Notes: generated by a model from the sequence alone, not told the origin. A stretch of DNA of 64,000 bases from Pseudanabaena sp. BC1403 (GCF_002914585.1 NZ_PDDM01000003.1:186001-250000); one strand, 5' to 3'. Positions 1 to 9,223 are shown, counted from the stretch's first letter. Translations and numbers: made by a program.

Positions 1-157
1 TTGAGAATAATCCCAAAAAATCCACAGAGTATGGTTGCCAAAGCAAAGGCTTCCAACAATTTCTTGATAATTCCCTAATTTCATACAGGTTAATAAATTT
101 AACTCTAAAGGTTCCTGATGCACTTTGCGATCGCAGCAATCCCAGATAATTCTCTAT
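1..157. other. Left-edge non-coding or partial-gene sequence
   Basis: No complete gene is visible. On the plus strand one frame is open from the window edge to a TAA at 76-78 and could be the last 25 codons of a gene entering from the left. On the minus strand a short hydrophobic reading frame also runs off the edge. Neither can be chosen without flanking sequence. A HIP1-like GCGATCGC lies near 127. Confidence 0.3.
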
Positions 158-200
158 ATATACAAAAGGAGTCTCACGCGATGAGACTCCTTTTGTATAT
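158..200. terminator. Perfect 19-bp hairpin downstream of adhE
   Basis: Arms 158-176 and 182-200 are perfectly complementary around a 5-nt loop. On the minus strand it lies about 80 nt past the adhE stop and the stem begins with an A/T-rich stretch, so it is a plausible factor-independent terminator for the pfl-adhE operon, and for any plus-strand gene arriving from the left. Confidence 0.6.
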
Positions 201-220
201 GTCCTTTAAGCTTGCTCTTA

Positions 221-264
221 ATACCCATTCTCGAAAGTGTGACAACACTTTTGGAAACTAAAAA
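221..264 (+). repeat. Truncated copy of the 103-bp ATACCAA element
   Basis: The segment starts ATACCCATTC and contains the AAGTGTG.CAACACTT hairpin followed by an A-rich stretch. It matches the first third of the full elements at 33150-33252 and 48206-48308. The rest of the element is missing. Confidence 0.5.
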
Positions 265-282
265 GCTAATCTAGTAATAGTT

Positions 283-2907
283 TTAAATACTCAAAATAGC
301 AACGCTGTTTTGAGCATTAGTATAAAAGGCTTGTAGCATTAGCTGCTTGAGGTCAGCGATCATAGGATAGCGAGGATTTGCGCCCGTACATTGATCGTCA
401 AAGGCTTGATCCGCCATGTCTTCCACATGTGCCATAAAAAACTCTTCACCAATACCTTGCTCTAGGAGTGCATCCTTAATCGTCGCAGGAATATCAACTT
501 GACGTTTGAGATCTTCAACAGCAGCGATCAATAGCTCAACCTTCTCGTCATCAGTCTCACCACCTAAATGCAGATAGTTAGCAATCTGGGCATAGCGCCA
601 CTTGCTATTGGGATATTTATTTTGCGAGAAAATCGCTTGCTTAAAGGGCACATCAGTTGCGTTGTAGCGAATCACATGGGAAATCATCAGCGCGTTAGCT
701 AAACCGTGAGCAATATGGCAAGTGCCACCTAATTGGTGCGCGATCGAGTGACATACTCCTAAAAAAGCATTAGCAAAAGCCATCCCTGCGATCGTGGCGG
801 CGTAGTGCACTTTTTCCCTTGCTTTAGGATCTTTGGCTCCATTTTTGTAAGCGCTAGGCAGATACTTGAACAACAAACGAATTGCTTCGAGAGCTAATCC
901 ATTGGTATATTCCGAAGCCAGTACGGAAACGTAAGACTCGATCGCATGGGTGAGGGCATCAATGCCACCATAGGCAGTTAAACGTTTGGGAATGTTCATC
1001 GTCAGTTCGGGATCGACGATCGCCATATTCGGGGTTAGGGCATAATCGGCAAGGGGATATTTGATGCCAGATTTCTCATCGGTGACGACCGCAAAAGGAG
1101 TAACTTCGGAACCAGTTCCCGATGTGGTGGGGATCGCGACCATCATTGCTTTTGCGCCCAAAGGTGGCAACTCATAAACCCGCTTGCGAATATCCATAAA
1201 TCGCATCGCCAAGCCTTCAAATTCAATATCGGGATGTTCGTACAACAGCCACATGATTTTGGCGGCATCCATTGGCGAACCGCCACCAAAGGCGATAATT
1301 ACATCGGGATGGAAGCTATTACAAATCGTCAAACCTTTGCGGACGGTGGCAAGCGAAGGATCGGGTTCGACATCATAAAAGGTATAGTGGGCGATGCCGA
1401 TTTCTTCTAAGCTATCGGTGACTTCTTTGGTTAAGCCTAATTCAAACAAAGGGCGATCGGTAACAATCAATGCGCGTTTTCGGCCCATGAGATCCCGCAA
1501 AGCGACAGGCAAGCAGCCAGCTTTGAAGTAAATCTTTGGTGGGATGCGAAACCAGAGCATATTCTCACGGCGTTCGGCGGCGGTTTTGATATTTAATAAA
1601 TGATGGGGAGTCACATTGGCGGAAACCGAGTTACCGCCCCAGCTACCACAACCCAATGTCAGCGAAGGATCGAGACGGAAGTTATAGAGATCGCCGATCG
1701 CCCCTTGTGAAGATGGCGTATTAATCAACACCCGCGAGGTTTCCAATTTATTCTCAAAATAGCGGATATGTTCTTGATTATTAGGCGCGGTATACAACAC
1801 CGAAGTATGCCCATGTCCACCAAATATAACCAATGCTTCTGCCTTGTCCACCGCATCATGGAAATCTTCAGCACGATACATCGCAAGGATCGGCGACAAT
1901 TTCTCAAAGGCAAAGGGTTCATCCTGAGAAATCTTCTCCACTTCACCAATTAATACTCTGGTATTTGCAGGAATCTCAAATCCTGCCACCTCAGCAATCT
2001 TTAGCACTGGCTGTCCTACAATCGCGGCATTCAGTCTGCCATCCTTGAGAATTACTTGGCGAATTTGGTCACGCTCTACTTCATTGAGGAAATACGCACC
2101 ACGTTTGATAAATTCTGCTCTCACCGCTTCATAAATTGCATCAACTACCACCACCGACTGCTCCGAAGCGCAAATCGTGCCATTGTCAAAGGTTTTACTG
2201 AGAATGATCGAACTTACCGCCATCAAAATATGGGCAGTTTCATCGATAATCGCGGGCGTATTCCCCGCACCAACGCCGATGGAAGGATGTCCCGAAGAAT
2301 AGGCCGCTTTGACCATCCCAGGCCCCCCAGTTGCCAAAATCAACTTGATATTCGGGTTTTGCATCAGGGCTTGAGAAAGTGGCACGGTTGGCTCATCAAT
2401 CCAGCCAATAATGTCGGGAGGCGCACCCGCAGCTACGGCTGCATCAAGAACGATTTTGGCGGCTGCGATTGTGCATTCCTTAGCATGGGGATGGGGCGAG
2501 AAGATGATGCCATTACGGGTCTTGAGCGCAATCAAAGACTTAAAGATGGTGGTAGAAGTGGGATTCGTCACAGGTACGATCCCCGCTAATAGCCCCACAG
2601 GTTCAGCAATGCGTTCATAGCCAAAATGCTTGTCCGATTCAATCACCCCACAGGTTTTATCATTCTTATACTTGTTGTAAATCATTTCCGAAGCAAAGTG
2701 ATTCTTGATCGCTTTGTCTTCGATGACACCCATTCCCGATTCTTTTACCGCAGCCTTAGCCAGAGGAATCCTCGCCGCATTTGCCGCCAGCGCTGCCTGT
2801 TTAAAAATGCGATCAACCTGCTCTTGTGTAAAAGTCGCATATTCTGCTTGGGCAACTTTCACTCTCTGAATCAACAATTCCAATTCTTCAACATTTGTGA
2901 CTTTCAT
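283..2907 (-). CDS. adhE: Bifunctional acetaldehyde-CoA/alcohol dehydrogenase AdhE
   Basis: Reduces acetyl-CoA to acetaldehyde and then ethanol with two NADH, regenerating NAD+ during dark fermentation; cytoplasmic. The 874-residue length is normal for AdhE fusions. The N-terminal half is an aldehyde dehydrogenase with the catalytic cysteine in DNGTICASE (Cys246). The C-terminal half is an iron-dependent alcohol dehydrogenase with a GGGSPMDAAK nucleotide-binding motif and the metal-ligand region GVCHSIAHQLGG followed by HIAHGLAN. It is the last gene of pflB-pflA-adhE, 74 nt after pflA, with a hairpin of ATTACGA repeats in the gap. Co-transcription with pfl is inferred from orientation and spacing. 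Identification is secure. Confidence 0.96.
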   Translation of the reverse strand: MKVTNVEELELLIQRVKVAQAEYATFTQEQVDRIFKQAALAANAARIPLAKAAVKESGMGVIEDKAIKNHFASEMIYNKYKNDKTCGVIESDKHFGYERIAEPVGLLAGIVPVTNPTSTTIFKSLIALKTRNGIIFSPHPHAKECTIAAAKIVLDAAVAAGAPPDIIGWIDEPTVPLSQALMQNPNIKLILATGGPGMVKAAYSSGHPSIGVGAGNTPAIIDETAHILMAVSSIILSKTFDNGTICASEQSVVVVDAIYEAVRAEFIKRGAYFLNEVERDQIRQVILKDGRLNAAIVGQPVLKIAEVAGFEIPANTRVLIGEVEKISQDEPFAFEKLSPILAMYRAEDFHDAVDKAEALVIFGGHGHTSVLYTAPNNQEHIRYFENKLETSRVLINTPSSQGAIGDLYNFRLDPSLTLGCGSWGGNSVSANVTPHHLLNIKTAAERRENMLWFRIPPKIYFKAGCLPVALRDLMGRKRALIVTDRPLFELGLTKEVTDSLEEIGIAHYTFYDVEPDPSLATVRKGLTICNSFHPDVIIAFGGGSPMDAAKIMWLLYEHPDIEFEGLAMRFMDIRKRVYELPPLGAKAMMVAIPTTSGTGSEVTPFAVVTDEKSGIKYPLADYALTPNMAIVDPELTMNIPKRLTAYGGIDALTHAIESYVSVLASEYTNGLALEAIRLLFKYLPSAYKNGAKDPKAREKVHYAATIAGMAFANAFLGVCHSIAHQLGGTCHIAHGLANALMISHVIRYNATDVPFKQAIFSQNKYPNSKWRYAQIANYLHLGGETDDEKVELLIAAVEDLKRQVDIPATIKDALLEQGIGEEFFMAHVEDMADQAFDDQCTGANPRYPMIADLKQLMLQAFYTNAQNSVAILSI

Positions 2908-2927
2908 AATGGATACTCTTCAATTTG

Positions 2928-2980
2928 AATTACGAATTACGAATTACGAGTTGTTAATTCGTAATTCGTAATTCGTAATT
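2928..2980. repeat. Heptamer-repeat hairpin between pflA and adhE
   Basis: Three ATTACGA heptamers (2928-2949) face three complementary heptamers (2959-2980), making a perfect 22-bp stem with a 9-nt loop. It fills almost the whole pflA-adhE gap. Similar tandem heptamers are common in cyanobacterial intergenic DNA. In the operon mRNA it could act as a stability or processing hairpin. Confidence 0.75.
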
Positions 2981-2981
2981 T

Positions 2982-3722
2982 TTAAAACCCGATCGCCCCC
3001 AGTGCATTAATTCCGCGATCGCGAAATATATCAACCGTTAGCTGTACTAGTTCGGGAGGTGCAGTTGGCGTGTCTTTGAGGTAATAGGGTAATCCCAGTT
3101 GCTCCCATTTGTATTCGCCCATCTTATGAAACGGTAGAACTTCCAATCTTTCGACGTTTTTAAGGGTGGCAATAAAATCGGCAAGTTGATTGATATTGGT
3201 CAGATTATCGGTGAGATGGGGGACTAGAACGAACCTGATCCATACAGGTTTATGGATATCACTGAGATATTTGGCGATCGCTAAAGTGGGTTCAATCGAA
3301 ACACTGGTAACTTTGTAATAAAGTTCGGGAATATAAGACTTTATATCTAGAAGAACCAAGTCAGTTTCCTCAAGAACTGGTTTTGCTCCCTCGATCGCAC
3401 AGTAACCTGATGTGTCAAGAGCTGTATGCAAACCTAGTTGATGGCAACGTTTGAATATCTCTCTGGTAAATTCAGGCTGCATTAAGGGTTCACCACCACT
3501 TACGGTTACGCCTCCTTTGCGGATGTAGGATTTGCATTTGGTAATTTCATCAATTAGATAATCAACGGTGACTTCTTTACCATCATGGGAACTACGACAA
3601 TCGGGATTGTGACAATAGAGACAGCGGAGGGGACAGCCTTGAGTGAAGACGATAAATCTTATTCCAGGCCCGTCAACTGTCCCAAAGGTTTCGATTGAAT
3701 GAATGCGACCAATACCAGACAT
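2982..3722 (-). CDS. pflA: Pyruvate formate-lyase activating enzyme (radical SAM)
   Basis: Installs the glycyl radical on PflB using S-adenosylmethionine and a [4Fe-4S] cluster; cytoplasmic, active only without oxygen. The 246-residue length is typical. The radical SAM motif CPLRCLYC (CX3CX2C) lies near residue 30, preceded by the GTVDGPGIR family signature; the SAM-binding GGEP follows near residue 77. It sits directly downstream of pflB (51-nt gap holding a 16-bp hairpin) and upstream of adhE, the expected order for a fermentation operon. Identification is secure. Confidence 0.96.
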   Translation of the reverse strand: MSGIGRIHSIETFGTVDGPGIRFIVFTQGCPLRCLYCHNPDCRSSHDGKEVTVDYLIDEITKCKSYIRKGGVTVSGGEPLMQPEFTREIFKRCHQLGLHTALDTSGYCAIEGAKPVLEETDLVLLDIKSYIPELYYKVTSVSIEPTLAIAKYLSDIHKPVWIRFVLVPHLTDNLTNINQLADFIATLKNVERLEVLPFHKMGEYKWEQLGLPYYLKDTPTAPPELVQLTVDIFRDRGINALGAIGF

Positions 3723-3737
3723 GATATTTCCTCTTTA

Positions 3738-3772
3738 TTTTAAAAAGTGCCGCGAAGCGGCACTTTTTAAAA
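3738..3772. terminator. 16-bp hairpin between pflB and pflA
   Basis: Perfect arms 3738-3753 and 3757-3772 around a GAA triloop, beginning immediately after the pflB stop codon on the minus strand and ending in a T run in that direction. It could attenuate pflA and adhE relative to pflB, or protect the pflB 3' end, giving the excess of PflB over its activase that the pathway needs. That role is inferred. Confidence 0.65.
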
Positions 3773-3773
3773 A

Positions 3774-6002
3774 CTATACCCGTTCATGGAACGTGCGCTT
3801 AATTACATCCATTTGCTGCTCACGGGTGAGCTTAATAAAGTTCACCGCATAGCCCGAAACTCGAATCGTAAGCTGTGGATAGTTCTCAGGATGTTCCATT
3901 GCATCGAGTAGGGTACTGCGATCGATCGCATTGACATTAATGTGATGACCACCATCGTGGAAATAACCATCGAGCAACCCAACCAGATTATTGGTGCGAT
4001 CGCTTTCCTGTCTACCCAGAGCCATTGGCACTATCGAGAAAGTATTAGAAATACCATCCTGACAGTCGCTGTAGGGTAATTTCGATACCGATGAGAGCGA
4101 GGCGATCGCGCCACAGTGATCGCGTCCATGCATGGGATTAGCTCCAGGAGCAAAGGGTTCACCAGCCCTGCGTCCATCGGGAGTGTTACCTGTTTTTTTG
4201 CCATAGACGACATTAGAAGTAATCGTCAGTACCGACTGGGTGGGAACCGCATGGCGATAGGTGGGATGCTTGCGAATTTCGTTCATGAACCTTGCCACAA
4301 GGTCGATCGCAATATTATCTACAAGATCATCGTTATTGCCATATTTAGGATATTCGCCTTCAGTAACATAATCTACCGCCAAACCCTGTTCGTTGCGAAT
4401 TACTTTCACCTTGGCATATTTAATTGCCGAGAGCGAATCGGTAACTACCGATAAACCAGCGATCCCACAAGCCATCGTTCGATAAACATCGCGATCGTGT
4501 AATGCCATTTCGATGCGCTCGTAGCAATACTTGTCATGCATATAGTGAATGACATTCAGCGTATTGATGTATGCCTTCGCTAGCCAGCCCATCATTTGCT
4601 GCAAGCGATCGTTAACTTCTTGATAATCCAGATACTCACTGGTAATTGGTGCAAAGTTGGGAGCAACTTGATCCCCAGACTTCTCATCCTTACCGCCGTT
4701 AATCGCATAGAGCAGAGTCTTCGCTAAGTTCACCCGCGCACCGAAGAACTGCATCTGTTTACCGATTCGCATTACCGACACACAACAGGCGATCGCATAG
4801 TCATCGCCATAGGTGGGACGCATCAAGTCATCGTTTTCATACTGAATGGAACTGGTGTCGCTAGAAATCTTGGCACAGAACTGTTTGAAGTTTTCAGGCA
4901 GATGTTCTGACCATAAAACCGTGAGATTAGGTTCTGGTGCAGTTCCCAGATTGACGAGGGTATGCAAAAATCGATAACTGTTTTTGGTGACTAAAGTCCG
5001 ACCATCAGCACTCATGCCGCCGATCGCTTCAGTAACCCAAGTGGGATCGCCTGAGAATAGGTCATTGTAGTCGGGAGTACGCAAGAACCGTACCATTCGC
5101 AACTTCATCACGAAATGATCAACTAGTTCCTGTAATTCAGTTTCTGTCGTTAGACCATTGCGTAAATCGCGATCAAAATATATGTCTAAAAACGTCGAAA
5201 CCCGACCGAGGGACATTGCCGCCCCATTTTGTTCTTTGACTGCGCCGAGATAGCCAAAATATAGCCATTGCACCGCTTCTTTAGCGGTCATGGCAGGACG
5301 ACCAATATCAAAGCCATACTTCGCTGCCATTTCCTTGAGTTCAAACAGCGATCGCATCTGTTCCGATAGCTCCTCCCTGAGACGAATGGTTTCTTCGTCC
5401 ATCACATCAACATCAAGGGATTCTTTCTGCGTCTTCTTGTCGTCAATTAGGCGATCAACCCCATATAGAGCCACACGGCGATAGTCACCAATGATCCGTC
5501 CACGTCCGTAAGCATCAGGTAAACCCGTGATAATGCCCGATTTTCTCGCTTTCCGCATTTCACTGGTATAGACATCAAACACACCATCATTATGGGTTTT
5601 GCGATATTTAGTAAAAACTTCTTCAGTCTGGGGATCGAGTTCATAGCCATAGGCTTCTAACCCAGCTTTAACCACGCGAATACCGCCATAGGGCATGATC
5701 GCCCGTTTCAAAGGCTTGTCTGTTTGCAAACCAACAATTTGCTCTAATTCGCGATCAATGTATCCCGCATCATGGGACGTAATCGATGTCGGGATCTTTG
5801 TGTCTACATCCAATATTCCCTTTTGGTGTTCGAGTTTCATTAATTCTAAAACTTCATGCCAAAGCTGCTGTGTTCTAGCTGTTGGTGTAGCCAAAAACTC
5901 AGCATTTCCTTCGTAGGGACTGTAATTCTTTTGAATAAAATCTCTGACGTTGACTTCTCTAGTCCAACTGCCTTCCGTAAAGCCCTGCCATTCGACATAC
6001 AT
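3774..6002 (-). CDS. pflB: Formate C-acetyltransferase (pyruvate formate-lyase)
   Basis: Converts pyruvate plus CoA to acetyl-CoA and formate by a glycyl-radical mechanism. The active-site cysteine pair is in IACCVS (Cys406-Cys407) and the radical glycine is in VSGYAV near the C-terminus (Gly717). The start is placed at ATG 6002 (742 residues): a GGAGG at 6011-6015 stands 8 nt upstream, whereas the in-frame ATG at 6017 overlaps that ribosome-binding site. First gene of the pflB-pflA-adhE operon. The upstream region carries a 103-bp repeat and a hairpin, so the promoter must lie between them and the gene or within them. Confidence 0.96.
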   Translation of the reverse strand: MYVEWQGFTEGSWTREVNVRDFIQKNYSPYEGNAEFLATPTARTQQLWHEVLELMKLEHQKGILDVDTKIPTSITSHDAGYIDRELEQIVGLQTDKPLKRAIMPYGGIRVVKAGLEAYGYELDPQTEEVFTKYRKTHNDGVFDVYTSEMRKARKSGIITGLPDAYGRGRIIGDYRRVALYGVDRLIDDKKTQKESLDVDVMDEETIRLREELSEQMRSLFELKEMAAKYGFDIGRPAMTAKEAVQWLYFGYLGAVKEQNGAAMSLGRVSTFLDIYFDRDLRNGLTTETELQELVDHFVMKLRMVRFLRTPDYNDLFSGDPTWVTEAIGGMSADGRTLVTKNSYRFLHTLVNLGTAPEPNLTVLWSEHLPENFKQFCAKISSDTSSIQYENDDLMRPTYGDDYAIACCVSVMRIGKQMQFFGARVNLAKTLLYAINGGKDEKSGDQVAPNFAPITSEYLDYQEVNDRLQQMMGWLAKAYINTLNVIHYMHDKYCYERIEMALHDRDVYRTMACGIAGLSVVTDSLSAIKYAKVKVIRNEQGLAVDYVTEGEYPKYGNNDDLVDNIAIDLVARFMNEIRKHPTYRHAVPTQSVLTITSNVVYGKKTGNTPDGRRAGEPFAPGANPMHGRDHCGAIASLSSVSKLPYSDCQDGISNTFSIVPMALGRQESDRTNNLVGLLDGYFHDGGHHINVNAIDRSTLLDAMEHPENYPQLTIRVSGYAVNFIKLTREQQMDVIKRTFHERV

Positions 6003-6010
6003 AGCTTTAA

Positions 6011-6015
6011 CCTCC
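6011..6015 (-). promoter_or_regulatory. Shine-Dalgarno of pflB, decides its start
   Basis: GGAGG on the minus strand, 8 nt before the ATG at 6002. It selects this start over the in-frame ATG five codons upstream. Confidence 0.75.
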
Positions 6016-6154
6016 ATTTTTTTGTGAAAGATATAAGCTGTTTTTTATCTTCCAAATCTATTATAGATTTATCAACTAGTTCCAAAGATAATGCTGTTAA
6101 TGTCATTACAAAAGTTAACTGTGCGATCGCTTTATCACAATTCTTGAAAGTGTG

Positions 6155-6257
6155 ATACCAAAACACAAAATGGCTACGCCATTTTGTGTTTCCAAACCCC
6201 TTACGGGGTTTAGTTTTTAATTCACGAAAGTGTGGCAACACTTTTGTGAATTGGTAT
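6155..6257 (-). repeat. 103-bp ATACCAA element, full copy
   Basis: Bounded by ATACCAA and TTGGTAT. It contains three hairpins in reverse order relative to the copies at 33150 and 48206: an ACACAAAATGGC..GCCATTTTGTGT stem, an AACCCC..GGGGTT stem, and an AATTCAC..GTGAATT stem around a GTGTGGCAACAC core. Length is exactly the same as the other two intact copies. No coding capacity; behaves like a miniature palindromic element. Confidence 0.8.
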
Positions 6258-6270
6258 GACTTTATCAAGC

Positions 6271-6323
6271 AAAAAGCTAACGAGAGTTGCGGCGCAAAGC
6301 GACACAACTCTCGTTAGCTTTTT
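6271..6323. repeat. Long hairpin upstream of pflB with partly decayed core
   Basis: Arms 6271-6289 and 6305-6323 are perfectly complementary; the interior (GCGGCGC..GCGACAC) matches the GCGGCGC hairpin family seen at 34757, 36953, 48307 and 49456 but is no longer fully paired. On the minus strand it lies downstream of the gene at 6367-6897 and may terminate it. Confidence 0.65.
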
Positions 6324-6366
6324 GGTTTTATTTCTAAGAACAGGTTTCTTATGGAAAGTGCGTCAA

Positions 6367-6897
6367 TTATTGCCAGTCACACAATTTTGATGGAGAGGTC
6401 ATGAGCGGCTGTTGATATTGATAAAATCCCTCAACATTCAGTTTTGCCTGACTAAATAAGATCCATTCAGTACGTCCACCCCGATCCGTAGCAGTACGAA
6501 TGAACTTGCCATCCTTGAGAGACAAGTGTCCTTCTTCATCCCATTTAAATTCAGGCTTTGGAATACTTATCCATTGGCGACCACCCCAAGATATTGCTAG
6601 CGCTTCGCCAGTTACGAGACTGCTATTCGTGAGCCCGCGTACACAGATAAAATCATCCGAATGTGGATAGCCATAATATCCATCCACACGATCGCCTGTT
6701 TTTACAAAATTAAAACAGACCCCTGCGCCATTGCGCCAATCTTGGGGTTTGGGTTGACTACAGAACTGATAATTGCCATTTGCTAAAGTAGCGATCGCAT
6801 TTTGAGCATTAGCTTCATCACTAGAGAGTAATACACTTACAGATATAGCTACCAAAATCACGCCGCAGAACTTGAAGAGATTGTTCTTACTAAACAC
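6367..6897 (-). CDS. Secreted protein of unknown function
   Basis: I do not recognise the family. The 176-residue protein begins with a signal peptide (Lys-rich start, hydrophobic residues about 10-27, AxA-like ANA near 31), so it is probably periplasmic. The mature part has cysteines in QFCSQP, GVCFNF, DFICVRG and KLCDWQ, suggesting disulfides, and is rich in Gly, Trp and aromatic residues, suggesting a small beta-rich domain. It is divergent from the protease gene at 7125 and has its own downstream hairpin at 6271-6323. No operon partner is evident. Confidence 0.7.
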   Translation of the reverse strand: MFSKNNLFKFCGVILVAISVSVLLSSDEANAQNAIATLANGNYQFCSQPKPQDWRNGAGVCFNFVKTGDRVDGYYGYPHSDDFICVRGLTNSSLVTGEALAISWGGRQWISIPKPEFKWDEEGHLSLKDGKFIRTATDRGGRTEWILFSQAKLNVEGFYQYQQPLMTSPSKLCDWQ

Positions 6898-6974
6898 AAT
6901 TGCATCCCCTCCTAAATATTAGGAAGTTGCTTATACCTATAATTTTACTCCTTTTCATAAATGATCATTTGCAA

Positions 6975-7027
6975 GTCGCAATCAGGAAAAGGGCAACACT
7001 TCGTGTTGCCCTTTTCCTGATTGCGAC
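6975..7027. repeat. Perfect 25-bp hairpin ahead of the HtrA-type protease
   Basis: Arms 6975-6999 and 7003-7027 with a TTC triloop. It lies between the divergent genes at 6367 (-) and 7125 (+), not after any gene end, so it is not an obvious terminator. It belongs to the window-wide set of long hairpins with a triloop closed by A-T or G-C pairs. It also argues against the reading frame that would extend the protease upstream through it. Confidence 0.75.
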
Positions 7028-7124
7028 AAATGGCTTAAACATTCATCGGAACCGTCCGATCGCGACTCTCGTCAAAACTGCCAGAACAGGAATTATCCAG
7101 ACAGCAGAGAAAGCAGAGAAGCAC

Positions 7125-8144
7125 ATGAAAACCAGAGCGATCGCCTTGAGCCTAATATCGGCAATCTTAGTTAGCATTCCTAGCTTTAGCAAATCTGCCT
7201 CAGCCGCCCCCATCGATTTTGATACTGACGAAAAAATCACGATGGAAGTCTATCGTTCTGCGAATCCTGCGGTGGTAACGATTAAAACCACAACTAGCAC
7301 AGGCTCAGGTAGCATCATTAGTCCCGACGGCTTAGTAATTACCAATGAACATGTAATTCGTGACGCAAAAAATGGCATTGTCAGAATTATTAATACTGAA
7401 GGTAAAACCTATAACGGGCAGGTTCTCACCATTGATCGCAAAAATGATTTAGCACTAGTTCGGATTACCTCTAGCGATCGCTTTCCGACCATAACATTCG
7501 CCGATCGCGAAAATATTCTAGTTGGTCAAAAGGTGTTTGCGATCGGTAGTCCCTTTGGCTTGTCTGGAACTCTTACCACGGGTATTCTTAGTCGTGTTGC
7601 GACCGATGGCGATCTGCAAACCGATGCCAGACTCAATCCTGGTAATTCTGGGGGGCCATTGCTCAATTCTCGTGGTGAAATGATTGGCGTGAACAAGGCA
7701 ATTCTTAGCCCTGATGGTCGTTCCAATACTGGGATTGGCTTTGCAACGAGCGCCCCCATCGCTAAAGAATTTATCACCCGCAGCGCGGCGCTCATCCAGC
7801 CCAAAGCTGTAGCCAGTCTTCCTAATTCTCAAATTAATTCTCAAATCAAAGATGCTCCAGCAATGGCTCCCAAAACTGCCGCTCCAGCGATCGCATCTGT
7901 ACGATTTGAACGTCCTCAATTAGGAGTAATTCTCAATCCTTCTAGTCTTACCGTTTATGAAGTGCGTCCCAATTCTCTCGCTAGTCAGATGGGTTTACAA
8001 CGTGGCGATCGCCTTGTTAGTTTAAATGGCGCACCACTCACCGATGCGAAGCAAATAGTTGATTACCTAGCTCAGCGTCCATCGGTAGCCCTTTTGACCG
8101 TAGCCAGAAATACAGGCATTACCAACTATCAAATCAAGTTTTAA
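7125..8144 (+). CDS. HtrA/Deg-type serine protease (S1C) with PDZ domain
   Basis: Periplasmic or thylakoid-lumen protease/chaperone of the HtrA-HhoA-HhoB class, acting on misfolded proteins. Start chosen at ATG 7125 (339 residues), which begins a clear signal peptide ending in SASAA; a longer in-frame reading from 6900 would translate a 25-bp perfect hairpin and is unlikely. Catalytic triad: His76 (TNEHVI), Asp108 (KNDLAL), Ser175 (GNSGGP). A linker rich in Ala and Pro leads to one C-terminal PDZ domain (about residues 250-335) with the GVxL-type carboxylate loop. Which of the three cyanobacterial Deg paralogues it is cannot be told by eye. Confidence 0.9.
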   Translation: MKTRAIALSLISAILVSIPSFSKSASAAPIDFDTDEKITMEVYRSANPAVVTIKTTTSTGSGSIISPDGLVITNEHVIRDAKNGIVRIINTEGKTYNGQVLTIDRKNDLALVRITSSDRFPTITFADRENILVGQKVFAIGSPFGLSGTLTTGILSRVATDGDLQTDARLNPGNSGGPLLNSRGEMIGVNKAILSPDGRSNTGIGFATSAPIAKEFITRSAALIQPKAVASLPNSQINSQIKDAPAMAPKTAAPAIASVRFERPQLGVILNPSSLTVYEVRPNSLASQMGLQRGDRLVSLNGAPLTDAKQIVDYLAQRPSVALLTVARNTGITNYQIKF

Positions 8145-8161
8145 TATAGTTTTTGATCAAA

Positions 8162-8226
8162 CAAACCACAATAAATTTTTTAAAAGTGTTGCTTTACAAC
8201 ACTTTTAAAAAATTTATTGTGGTTTG
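8162..8226. terminator. Perfect 30-bp hairpin between convergent genes
   Basis: Arms 8162-8191 and 8197-8226 are fully complementary around CTTTA. The right arm contains the last codons and the stop codon (8214-8216) of the minus-strand gene, and the left arm is a mirror copy of that coding end. It sits between converging genes and can terminate both. The inner GTGTTG..CAACAC core recurs at 11370 and 34828. Confidence 0.8.
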
Positions 8227-8699
8227 GGATTGCGGCAATATTGTTGTAACTCCTGTTCTAAATCAATTCCGTTGTTACCAATAGAAATCAAATTTGCAGA
8301 TGCAGCTTGGAATGCCGCATAATCTCCCTGATCTTGATCGCGCTTTGCTCTTGTCAATTTATCACCTAGCTCTTCAGCAAATTTTAGATAGCGTTCTTGT
8401 AAGGATTTGAGCTGTATATCTTCGACTTTAAGTGTCATTAAATCTTGTTTTAGGTTATTGATATAACGCAAAATCACCGACAATTCCGTCGTGTTCGATG
8501 CTCCTGCCGCTTTGTCGGTAATAGTTATAAATGCTTTACATTCAGAGGCTCTGTTCACCTTATCTATTACTTTTTCATTCGATTTAATGACCGAATTTAT
8601 AGGCGAAGCAAAGGTATTGGTATACATCCCACAGGGAGTCAAGATTGCTCCAATTGCTATTACATTCAAAAGGGTAAGATTTAGTTTCGTTTGGAACAT
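8214..8699 (-). CDS. Secreted helical protein of unknown function
   Basis: The 161-residue product starts with a signal peptide (hydrophobic residues about 8-22, TFA/S near 31). The mature part is mostly predicted helix with heptad-like leucines (NNLKQDLMTLKVEDIQLKS) and one Cys near each end (SECKAF and QYCRNP), which may pair. No family recognised; resembles the many small helical periplasmic proteins of cyanobacteria. Its stop codon is embedded in the hairpin at 8162-8226. Confidence 0.65.
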   Translation of the reverse strand: MFQTKLNLTLLNVIAIGAILTPCGMYTNTFASPINSVIKSNEKVIDKVNRASECKAFITITDKAAGASNTTELSVILRYINNLKQDLMTLKVEDIQLKSLQERYLKFAEELGDKLTRAKRDQDQGDYAAFQAASANLISIGNNGIDLEQELQQYCRNPKPQ

Positions 8700-8773
8700 A
8701 TATTTCTCTAATCTTTAGATAGCTAGGTACTTATACAAAGTAAATTACCCAAATTTGTAAGATTTTGCTACTA

Positions 8774-8872
8774 ATAGCAATTCACAAAAGCGTGACCACA
8801 CTTTTGTGAATTAAAACCCAAACCCAGCTAGAGTTTTAAAAACACGAAATGGTTACATTTGCGTTTCGGTAT
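8774..8872 (+). repeat. Degenerate copy of the 103-bp ATACCAA element
   Basis: Retains the AATTCACAAAAG..CTTTTGTGAATT stem, remnants of the middle stem and the final CGGTAT end, with several substitutions that break pairing in the third stem. Same element as 6155-6257, 33150-33252 and 48206-48308. Confidence 0.65.
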
Positions 8873-9170
8873 AAATGGGCGAATGAGGGGGCGAAGTTTT
8901 ACAAATTTGGGTTTGTTATTAATTAAGTCCATCTACGTTAAATAGGGAAGAAAAAGAAAACTGTAAATGCCCAGATCTCTAACTTTTTCTTTGCAAGCAC
9001 AGAGCAATCTTTTTGCCACAATAACTATAGTCAAAAGTCGGGGATTGCAATCTCTATTTTTTTAGTTGTTTAATCAAGAATTTGAATTCTTGAGATGCAT
9101 TAGCCAAGAATTGAGGTTAGGGCGGCAAAAGCACAACTTTATTAATGTAGATAGGCTTAATAAAACCCAG
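8873..9170. other. Non-coding stretch upstream of the porin gene
   Basis: No gene seen. AT-rich, with a CAAGAATTTGAATTCTTG palindrome near 9074-9091. It separates the divergent genes at 8214 (-) and 9359 (+) and must contain their promoters, but no confident -10/-35 pair stands out. Confidence 0.4.
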
Positions 9171-9223
9171 AACCCGAAGAAGCTGATTCGCCCGCTTTGC
9201 GGGCGAATCAGCTTCTTCGGGTT
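9171..9223. repeat. Perfect 25-bp hairpin in the porin upstream region
   Basis: Arms 9171-9195 and 9199-9223 with a TTT triloop closed by GCCCGC/GCGGGC. It is about 135 nt before the porin start and follows no gene end, so if it terminates anything it would be an unseen upstream transcript. Same architecture as the other long hairpins here. Confidence 0.7.

Noticed and set aside
2056-2589. 177-codon plus-strand open frame opposite adhE
   Set aside because: Antisense shadow of a highly conserved gene; no start context or family resemblance.
6900-7124. Upstream extension of the HtrA-type protease reading frame
   Set aside because: It would translate through a 25-bp perfect hairpin and precedes a complete signal peptide at 7125; composition is not protein-like.
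8873-9170. Possible small RNA gene in the porin upstream region
   Set aside because: No conserved structure recognised; only a short palindrome and AT-rich sequence.
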